DNA of 10,170 nt from Cyanobacteria bacterium UBA11370 (GTDB lineage: Bacteria > Cyanobacteriota > Cyanobacteriia > Cyanobacteriales > Coleofasciculaceae): positions 1 to 10,170 of the forward strand of contig DNGI01000158.1 of assembly GCA_003486645.1 (NCBI GenBank), read 5' to 3'. Positions 4,687-10,170 of this stretch are shown piece by piece. Every line of letters begins with the position of its first letter. The first letter of the stretch is position 1. Position numbers and translations under genes: made by a program. The notes under the pieces are model-generated. The model saw only the letters and a list, made by a program, of their open reading frames with translations, did not search any database and had not been told where the DNA came from.

Positions 4687-5178
4687 TTTGGGAGAGGTTA
4701 GCAAGAACAACTGGCTGTATCCGATTGGGGTTCCACGTTCTGGAAGGATTAAGCCGATGACTCCTGCTTTCTTAAGGATGAGTTTGTTCTGCGCTTCACC
4801 CCACACCAAGGTTTCTGCCCAATTGGCTAAATCGGGTTGATGACCCACTAGTGCTAAACATTCGTTCCCTGTAGAATATTCCTGCCGTTCCTGTAGCCAA
4901 GTTACCCAAGTCTGAATATTACCCTCTGGAGCAAGGCTAGGAAAGTCTTCAACCTGGGAACCCAAACCGATCTGTTGCAGAATAGCCGCCGTTTCTCGTG
5001 CCCGCACCAAGGGACTGGTTAAAATTAAGTCAAAGTGTAATCCCTTGTCCCGCAGTTGTTTACCCACTTTCGTGGTTTTCTGATGCCCTTTACTAGTCAA
5101 CGGACGCTCTTCATCATTAGTGTACGCTTCAGGTTCAGCCGCTATGCCATGACGAATCAAGTAGAGTTCAATAGTCAT
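4675..5178 (-). CDS. sixA: Phosphohistidine phosphatase SixA
   Basis: This 167-residue member of the histidine phosphatase (RHG) superfamily, SixA branch, removes phosphate from phosphohistidine. In E. coli its target is in the nitrogen phosphotransferase system. Visible motifs are LYLIRHG (catalytic His10), ERPLTSKG (24-31), TSPLVRARETA (54-64) and VGHQPDL (His113), all at the usual spacing. The length is close to the bacterial SixA size of about 160 residues. There is no signal peptide, so it is cytosolic. The family's substrate in cyanobacteria is not settled and cannot be read here. The downstream neighbour is gltA; the upstream neighbour at 5276 is divergent. The leader just before ATG 5178 is A/T-rich (AATAATTTAAAAA) with no Shine-Dalgarno. 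Confidence 0.92.
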   Translation of the reverse strand: MTIELYLIRHGIAAEPEAYTNDEERPLTSKGHQKTTKVGKQLRDKGLHFDLILTSPLVRARETAAILQQIGLGSQVEDFPSLAPEGNIQTWVTWLQERQEYSTGNECLALVGHQPDLANWAETLVWGEAQNKLILKKAGVIGLILPERGTPIGYSQLFLLTSPKWLI

Positions 5179-5228
5179 TTTTTAAATTATTTTAATGGTT
5201 AGGGGTACGTTCTTATTTGTAGTTTTAT

Positions 5229-5264
5229 AACAAACAACCCCAAACCAACAACCAATAACAAATA
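5229..5264 (+). repeat. A/C-rich low-complexity leader (AACAACCAA type) before the 5276 gene
   Basis: The sequence consists of variants of AACAAACAACC, CCAACAACCAA and TAACAAATAAC directly upstream of ATG 5276, almost without G. The same sense-strand composition precedes the DHH gene at the right edge. Such leaders are unstructured, and no Shine-Dalgarno is present. TTGTAGTT (5217-5224) and AACTACA (5264-5270) could close a wide loop around it. Confidence 0.5.
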
Positions 5265-5275
5265 ACTACATTACC

Positions 5276-5812
5276 ATGCGAAAAATACGTTTGTTTATTG
5301 CCTCTAGTCTAGACGGATATATCGCCAGAACTTCAGGAGAGGTGGATTGGCTATTTACTGACTCTGACTACGGTTACACTGATTTTTTTGCCCAAATTGA
5401 CACAGTACTCATGGGGAATAAGACCTATCAGCAACTGCTGACTTTCGGGGAATATCCTTACAAAGGCAAGGAAGCGTTTGTTTTTTCACAAACTCTCTCT
5501 GGAGAAAGAGATCAGAATGTAAAATTTGTGGGGGGTGATTTGAAAGACTTCATCAACAGACTACGTAACCGGAGTGAACGTGATATCTGGTTAGTAGGAG
5601 GGGCGCAGATCATTCATTATTTTTTGAAACACCATTTTATCGATGAACTTATTCTCTCAATACACCCAATTATCTTAGGAAATGGCATTCCCTTAGTTGT
5701 GCCTGATCCAACGTTAGAAACAGCCGTTGACTTGAACGAGGTTAGAACCTATGAATCCGGCTTGTTACAAGTATTTTATAATTTGAAATTGAATAAGTCA
5801 GAATGCCATTAG
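5276..5812 (+). CDS. Dihydrofolate reductase family protein (RibD C-terminal domain-like)
   Basis: This 178-residue single-domain protein has a DHFR/RibD-C fold, resembling the Bacillus YyaP/YwjB group. Motifs: IASSLDGYIA (8-17), VDWL (23-26), TVLMGNKTYQQLL (43-55), IWLVGGAQI (104-112) for the nucleotide-binding glycine turn, and LSIHPIILGNGIPL (127-140). These positions match an NADPH-dependent reductase fold. The true substrate of stand-alone members is mostly unknown; neither folate nor the riboflavin intermediate should be assumed. No deaminase domain is present, so it is not a full RibD. The start ATG 5276 gives the canonical MRKIRLFIASSLDG opening. It is divergent from sixA (97 bp apart). 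The kinase begins 318 bp downstream, so an operon is unlikely. Confidence 0.88.
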   Translation: MRKIRLFIASSLDGYIARTSGEVDWLFTDSDYGYTDFFAQIDTVLMGNKTYQQLLTFGEYPYKGKEAFVFSQTLSGERDQNVKFVGGDLKDFINRLRNRSERDIWLVGGAQIIHYFLKHHFIDELILSIHPIILGNGIPLVVPDPTLETAVDLNEVRTYESGLLQVFYNLKLNKSECH

Positions 5813-6130
5813 TTACCGATGGGAGATTCAACGCTTTTTTAGGAGCTACTAAATTTTTAATTGGGTTGGCAGCGAAACCGTTTATTAATTTATCGCGGCT
5901 AATCCAATGCCATAAACTGTACTTTTTTGGGTCACTTTTTGTTGTTTTTTTGACAAAATTTACTTCATTATTGACCTAATTAAAATTGTAGACACGGCAG
6001 CTTAAAACTCATCAATCATTGAAGGCAATATCCAGATTTTTCTAATAAATTTAGGAGCTAGTCTACCCCTGTCTCACCACTAAAATAAGATTATTATATT
6101 GTCCTTAAATCAATCAAAAGTAGGATCAAA
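5813..6130 (+). other. 318-bp intergenic region with kinase promoter/RBS and an 11-base direct repeat
   Basis: TTTAGGAGCTA occurs twice, at 5838-5848 and 6050-6060. The first copy lies in the small palindrome TTTAG-gagcta-CTAAA flanked by T and A runs, a possible weak terminator for the reductase-like gene. TATTATATT at 6092-6100 is the best -10 candidate for the kinase; no convincing -35 is seen. AGGA at 6122-6125 lies 5 bases before ATG 6131 and supports that start. No ORF with coding character is visible here. Confidence 0.5.
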
Positions 6131-8773
6131 ATGAATCATAATGCTTTTAACTCACACCAATTATATTCTCACAATAAAGTCAGGCAATCTGGAGAGATGG
6201 GGGAAATAAATGATGAGTTTATTCCTCCTATTTTAAACTATCGAGTAGAGCAAAACACCTCTGGGGATAAATCGCCAATTTCCCCCTTAAGTGCAACTAT
6301 TTTAATTGTTGATAATACGCCTGATGATTTGAACCTTTTAACCGAGATAGTGTCGATTAAAGGCTATCAAATACAAGCTGTACTGAGTGGTAAACTCGCC
6401 TTAACCGCTGCCAAATCCACCCCACCCGACTTGATTTTACTGGATATCTTGATGCCAGAAATGAACGGCTATGAACTGTGCAAAGAGTTAAAAGCTTCCC
6501 CTGAAACTAAAGATATTCCAATTATCTTTATCAGCGCATCCCATGACATATTCGATAAGGTGAACGCTTTTGCTGTTGGTGGAGTAGACTACATCACCAA
6601 ACCCTTTTACGTCGAAGAAGTTTTAGTAAGGGTTGAAAATCAATTGCGCTTAGGTTCCTTCTCTAAGCAACTCAGGGAGCAAAATTTACGGCTTCAACAA
6701 GAAATCGAAAAACGCAAACAGGCTCAACAAAAACTCAAAGAAAGCGATCGCCATTATCGTGAATTGTTTGAAGCTAGTGTTGATGGTATTGCTATTGCCG
6801 ATATTGACGGCAGATTTATTGATTGTAACCCTAGCTATCAAAAGATGCTGGGATATTCTCTAGAGGAAATCAAGCAAAAGAGTTTCTGGGAAATAACACC
6901 CGCCAAGTGGCATCAATGGGAAGCTGAAATTATTGATAAACAAATTATCCAACGCGGATACTCTGATACCTTTAAAAAAGAATATATTAGGAAAGACGGT
7001 ACAGTATTTCCGATAGAATTAACGGTTTATTGCCGGAAAAACGAGTCAGGAGTAGCGGAATTAACGTGGGCGGTTGTACGGGATATTAGCGATCGCCAAC
7101 AGATAGAAGAGGCACTTAAAAAAAGTGAACGAAAATATCGCAATTTGGTTGAGACATCCCAGGATATGATCTGGTCTGTCGATACCCAAGGGCATTTTAC
7201 ATTTGTCAATCAAGCGGTTAAACAAATTTATGGTTATGAGCCGGAAGACATGATCGGTTGCCCGTTTATAGATTTCGTTTTACCCGAACAAATTGATAAA
7301 GATACAGCCGTTTTTCAGCGTCTTATTCAAGGTGAATCAATCCGTCAGTATGAGACGATTCATCTGGCTAAAAATCATAAACCGATTTATTTTCTATTTA
7401 ATGCGATTCCACTCTTAGATGAGCAGGGTAAGATTGTAGGAACAACAGGCACAGCTAGCGATATTACTGACCGCAAGCTTGCACAAGCCGAAATTATTCG
7501 TTCTAAAGATTTATTGGAATCGGTATTTAATGAATCACCCGATGCAATTTTTTTAGTTAATCCAGAAACAGGTTTAACCACAGACTGTAATCGCCGTGCT
7601 GTCGAATTATTTGAAAATAGCAGCAAAGAGCAACTCCTTAATATTGAAGGGCATACCCTTCAGAAAGAAGCCTTCACACCCGAACAATTAGAGTCTATCT
7701 TTGAGCAAGTTGAACGCTATGGATTTTGGAGTCAGGAGTTACAATATGTCACAAAAAAAGGAAAGGGATTTTGGGGTAATATCGCGGCTAAACCCATCCC
7801 TGTAGCCGGACAGAAGATGAATCTGGTTCGCATTACCGACATTAGCGATCGCAAACAAGCCGAAGAATCTCTACGACAATCAGAAACTAGAGAACGAGAA
7901 AAAGCACAACAACTAGAACTGGCTATGGAGGAACTAAAACTCACTCAAACCCAACTGATTCAAACCGAAAAAATGTCAAGTTTAGGGAGAATGATAGCAG
8001 GTGTTGCCCATGAAATTAATAACCCGGTTAGTTTTATTTGGGGAAATCTTACGCCTGCTAGACAATATTTTCAAGACCTGCTGCAACTCGTTGAACTGTA
8101 TCAGCAAACTTACCCAAACCCTACACGAGAAATTCAGAATCTAACTGAAAGCATAGGCTTAGATTTTTTAGTAGAAGATTGGTCAAAACTTATGGATTCA
8201 ATGCAGGTAGGAACCGAACGAATCTACCAAATTGTTCTTTCCCTCAAAAGCTTCTCCCGACAGAATGAATCCGAACTAAAACCTGTAGATATTCATGAAG
8301 GTATTGATAATACCTTACTGATTTTACAACACCGACTCAAAGCCGTAGGCGATCGCCCAGCTATTCAGGTGATTAAAGATTATGGTCAACTTCCTAAAGT
8401 CACCTGTTATGCCAGTCAGTTGAATCAGGTATTTATGAATCTACTTAGTAATGCCATTGATGCGCTGGAAACCAAAATTTCTCCACGATTAATTACCATC
8501 CGAACTTCAATTCAAAATTCAAAATTTAAAATTCACAATAAAATTCCTCAATTCCTTGTTATCCGGATTGCGGATAATGGCTCTGGCATAGATAAGGATG
8601 TACAACAGAAAATATTTGATCCATTTTTTACCACAAAACCTGTCGGCAGCGGCACAGGATTAGGGCTATCAATTAGCTACCAGATTGTTGTAGAAAAACA
8701 CAAGGGTCAAATTAGTTGTATTTCTGCTCCAGGTCAAGGAACGGAATTTATTGTGGAGATTCCTTTAAACTAA
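6131..8773 (+). CDS. Soluble hybrid sensor histidine kinase (REC-PAS-PAS-PAS-HisKA-HATPase)
   Basis: This 880-residue protein has no membrane segment, so it is a cytosolic sensor. After a ~50-residue polar tail comes a receiver domain (about 56-175) with phospho-acceptor Asp105 in LILLDILMP, Ser135/Ser137 in FISAS, and Lys157 in YITKPF. The usual acidic pair reads VDN (Asp61-Asn62). A coiled coil (176-205) leads to three PAS/PAC modules at about 206-325, 335-450 and 460-577, ending in DISDR, DITDR and DISDR. A second coiled coil precedes the H-box MIAGVAHEINNPV (phospho-His627). A ~50-residue insert before VGTERIYQIV is typical of a cyanobacterial kinase group. ATPase motifs: NLLSNAIDA (N-box), DNGSGI (815-820), FDPFFTTK (829-836), GSGTGLGLSI (839-848). 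PAS ligands are unknown. No partner regulator is adjacent, so it is an orphan kinase. Confidence 0.95.
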   Translation: MNHNAFNSHQLYSHNKVRQSGEMGEINDEFIPPILNYRVEQNTSGDKSPISPLSATILIVDNTPDDLNLLTEIVSIKGYQIQAVLSGKLALTAAKSTPPDLILLDILMPEMNGYELCKELKASPETKDIPIIFISASHDIFDKVNAFAVGGVDYITKPFYVEEVLVRVENQLRLGSFSKQLREQNLRLQQEIEKRKQAQQKLKESDRHYRELFEASVDGIAIADIDGRFIDCNPSYQKMLGYSLEEIKQKSFWEITPAKWHQWEAEIIDKQIIQRGYSDTFKKEYIRKDGTVFPIELTVYCRKNESGVAELTWAVVRDISDRQQIEEALKKSERKYRNLVETSQDMIWSVDTQGHFTFVNQAVKQIYGYEPEDMIGCPFIDFVLPEQIDKDTAVFQRLIQGESIRQYETIHLAKNHKPIYFLFNAIPLLDEQGKIVGTTGTASDITDRKLAQAEIIRSKDLLESVFNESPDAIFLVNPETGLTTDCNRRAVELFENSSKEQLLNIEGHTLQKEAFTPEQLESIFEQVERYGFWSQELQYVTKKGKGFWGNIAAKPIPVAGQKMNLVRITDISDRKQAEESLRQSETREREKAQQLELAMEELKLTQTQLIQTEKMSSLGRMIAGVAHEINNPVSFIWGNLTPARQYFQDLLQLVELYQQTYPNPTREIQNLTESIGLDFLVEDWSKLMDSMQVGTERIYQIVLSLKSFSRQNESELKPVDIHEGIDNTLLILQHRLKAVGDRPAIQVIKDYGQLPKVTCYASQLNQVFMNLLSNAIDALETKISPRLITIRTSIQNSKFKIHNKIPQFLVIRIADNGSGIDKDVQQKIFDPFFTTKPVGSGTGLGLSISYQIVVEKHKGQISCISAPGQGTEFIVEIPLN
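8507..8534 (+). repeat. AATTCAAA-type tandem repeat inside the kinase ATPase domain
   Basis: The bases TCAATTCAAAATTCAAAATT and the following TAAAATTC are imperfect tandem copies of ATTCAAA. They encode the low-complexity stretch TSIQNSKFKIHNKIP (residues 792-806) between the N-box and the strand before DNGSGI. The frame is kept. This motif is commonly intergenic in cyanobacteria, so it looks like an in-frame repeat insertion lengthening a surface loop. Confidence 0.6.
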
Positions 8774-8777
8774 AATC

Positions 8778-8812
8778 GCTAATGGCTAATGGCTAATGGC
8801 TAATGGCTAATG
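8778..8812. repeat. Five tandem copies of the heptamer GCTAATG
   Basis: Five perfect uninterrupted GCTAATG units start 4 bases after the kinase stop. Short tandemly repeated heptamers are a known class of intergenic repeat in filamentous cyanobacteria. The last units also form one arm of the adjacent hairpin. The copy number is likely variable between strains. Confidence 0.9.
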
Positions 8813-8827
8813 ACTATATTAGCCATT
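8802..8827. terminator. Hairpin between convergent kinase and DHH genes, likely bidirectional terminator
   Basis: AATGGCTAAT (8802-8811) and ATTAGCCATT (8818-8827) form a perfect 10-bp stem with a GACTAT loop. It is followed rightward by the pyrimidine-rich TCATTTCTCT. It lies 28 bases after the kinase stop and 46 bases beyond the DHH stop, so it could end both transcripts. The alternative upstream heptamers can pair with the same right arm, giving slipped versions of the stem. Confidence 0.55.
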
Positions 8828-8873
8828 TCATTTCTCTGACTAGAAAGTCAATTGTATTCACGAATTTGAATGT

Positions 8874-10139
8874 TTAATTGTGAATCGGATTATCTCTGGG
8901 ATTAACCAACCGCCCAAGCTTTTGTTTAATTTGGCGATCAAACACTTCCCACTTTAATTTTGCATACTCCGCATTATCATTAAAGCCACCCAAAAATCCA
9001 ACAGGAATTTCAAATCCACCCGCCGTCATCCGTCCCCCGCCAAAAAATCGTCCTTGATTATCTTGACCAAACGCTTCCTTAATAAATTCGTCAGGATCAA
9101 GGGTTAATTTACTCGTTCTCAACGAACCAATGATAACTTCTAAATTTTCGTCTTCATCGTGAACAATTCCGTAAACAACAGCCGTATGAACGTTTTCTTC
9201 TGTTACTAAAAAATCAGCCGCTTGAGGAATAGCATCTCGGTCATCGTAACGCAAATAACCAACACCAGCGATTGAAAAATTATTCTGGACAATGCGATTT
9301 TTTAGCGATCGCTCAATCACATCCATCACTCGCCGCGATCGCGCTGTTTGCAACACAGCATTTAGTAATTGACTATCATAAAAACGGCTGAGATAAGCTG
9401 CTGCTAAAAAATCTTCTTCGGTTGCTCGCATCAGACGATCCGTATCGGAACGTAACCCGTGCATCAACGCTGTCGCGCAATGAACATGAGTACTAATATT
9501 ACTGTCTAACTCCAGTAATCCCGCCTGAAGGTACTGAGTTAAAATTGTCGCTGTCGCTCGTGTATGAGGTCGAATATCACTAAATTCTGCCTCAATTTCA
9601 CCTTGAAGACTGTGATGATCAATCAATACGACAATAGGAATATTCGCTTGCTTGACAAAGGGCATTAACTGTGTAGTTGTTCCCTGATTATCAACTAGAA
9701 CACAGCCTTGATATAACGAAAAATCCCGCTCCTTTAAACTTTGAACACTCCACCGTTTTGCGGGTAAGTTAGTAAGTTTAACCAAGGCAATATTTTCTTG
9801 GTGAGAGAGTGTCCCAGCATAAACAATATCACATTGAATACCGAACTCATGAGCAATTAACTGGTACGCCCAAGCACTAGAAAGAGCATCCGGATCAGGA
9901 AAATCTTGAATAACAATTAGTTGACGATCTGAGCGGTGGCGATGTAAAACTTGTCGTAATTCTGCGACTTTAGCATCGGGTGAGTCGGAACGCGATCGCA
10001 CTTCACGGGAATTTCCATTAGTAGTATGAGAATGTTTAGCCGACAACTCCTGTGATTGAGTTGTAGCTGATGTTGAATCTAAGAGAAGTCCAGCACGTTC
10101 AAGGGAATCTTTAAGCGGAATTAGTGCGTCTGATGCCAT
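8874..10139 (-). CDS. DHH/DHHA1 family phosphoesterase
   Basis: This 421-residue cytosolic phosphoesterase is related to NrnA-type oligoribonuclease/pAp phosphatases. Residues 1-60 are a Ser/Thr/Asn-rich disordered lead. The DHH domain shows motif I IQDFPDPDALSSAWA (77-91; Asp82, Asp84), motif II VLVDNQG (Asp150), the name motif IDHH (Asp174-His175-His176), and GLRSDTD (228-234) as motif IV. The C-terminal DHHA1 domain has FFGGGRMTAGGFEIP (365-379), the nucleotide-binding GGGR loop. The usual motif I His (HxxPDxDA) is Gln78, leaving a metal ligand altered; I believe cyanobacterial relatives share this but cannot verify it. The substrate could be short RNA, pAp or a cyclic dinucleotide breakdown product; this is unresolved. 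It is convergent with the kinase. The start ATG 10139 follows an A/C-rich leader without a Shine-Dalgarno. Confidence 0.88.
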   Translation of the reverse strand: MASDALIPLKDSLERAGLLLDSTSATTQSQELSAKHSHTTNGNSREVRSRSDSPDAKVAELRQVLHRHRSDRQLIVIQDFPDPDALSSAWAYQLIAHEFGIQCDIVYAGTLSHQENIALVKLTNLPAKRWSVQSLKERDFSLYQGCVLVDNQGTTTQLMPFVKQANIPIVVLIDHHSLQGEIEAEFSDIRPHTRATATILTQYLQAGLLELDSNISTHVHCATALMHGLRSDTDRLMRATEEDFLAAAYLSRFYDSQLLNAVLQTARSRRVMDVIERSLKNRIVQNNFSIAGVGYLRYDDRDAIPQAADFLVTEENVHTAVVYGIVHDEDENLEVIIGSLRTSKLTLDPDEFIKEAFGQDNQGRFFGGGRMTAGGFEIPVGFLGGFNDNAEYAKLKWEVFDRQIKQKLGRLVNPRDNPIHN

Positions 10140-10140
10140 G

Positions 10141-10170
10141 TTGGTTGTGAGTTGTTGGTTGTTGGTTGTT
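10141..10170 (-). repeat. AACAACC repeat leader upstream of the DHH gene
   Basis: Read in the sense direction of the DHH gene, this is repeated AACAACC units (variants of CAACAAC) running into ATG 10139, with almost no G or T. It continues off the window edge. It resembles the leader at 5229-5264 in the same orientation relative to its gene. Confidence 0.7.

Noticed and set aside
5276..5812. Riboflavin biosynthesis RibD or true dihydrofolate reductase
   Set aside because: The deaminase domain of RibD is absent, and the LDGYIA / VGGAQ / HPIILGNG pattern fits the stand-alone RibD-C-like group better than FolA.
7027..7944. Leftward ORFs inside the histidine kinase gene
   Set aside because: Ser-rich antisense translations with no motif or start signal; the kinase frame is unambiguous.

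Overview
The window looks like a chromosomal segment of a cyanobacterium, probably one with a large genome. I located at least 18 copies of the cyanobacterial octamer HIP1 (GCGATCGC) in 10.2 kb, both inside genes and between them. The protein set also fits: a RibD-C/DHFR-like protein, a small cyanobacterial-type conserved protein of 84 residues, a REC-PAS-PAS-PAS histidine kinase, and a DHH phosphoesterase of the type seen in cyanobacteria. Intergenic regions carry short heptad repeats and palindromes typical of this phylum.

Layout. (1) Positions 1-485: the N-terminus of a leftward LuxR-like HTH protein runs off the left edge. It is divergent from a 51-residue single-span membrane peptide that has a strong Shine-Dalgarno. 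(2) Positions 493-2794: a leftward array of three tandem copies, with an exact 782-bp period, of a two-gene cassette. Each copy has a ~106-residue protein of unknown function whose stop overlaps (ATGA) the start of a 122-residue retropepsin-like (clan AA, DTGF motif) protein. Each copy ends in a stem-loop whose arms are HIP1 octamers. (3) Positions 2964-3218: an 84-residue conserved protein with its own HIP1-armed terminator. (4) Positions 3399-5178, leftward: sixA (phosphohistidine phosphatase), then gltA (citrate synthase). A candidate NtcA-type promoter lies in the gap between them and a palindromic terminator follows gltA. (5) Positions 5276-5812: the DHFR/RibD-C-like enzyme. (6) Positions 6131-8773: an 880-residue soluble hybrid histidine kinase. 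(7) Positions 8874-10139, leftward: a DHH/DHHA1 phosphoesterase convergent with the kinase. A heptad repeat and hairpin lie between their 3' ends.

The housekeeping half (gltA, sixA, reductase-like protein, kinase, DHH) shows no obvious shared pathway. The most unusual part is the triplicated protease-like cassette. All three copies have kept an exact repeat length, intact reading frames and the translational-coupling overlap. Sequence similarity between them is patchy, as expected from gene conversion, and the central part of the protease-like protein has diversified. The function of the cassette cannot be read from the sequence. An accessory or conflict-type role is only an inference, partly from the neighbouring HTH gene, whose family often sits at the N-terminus of STAND or conflict-system proteins.
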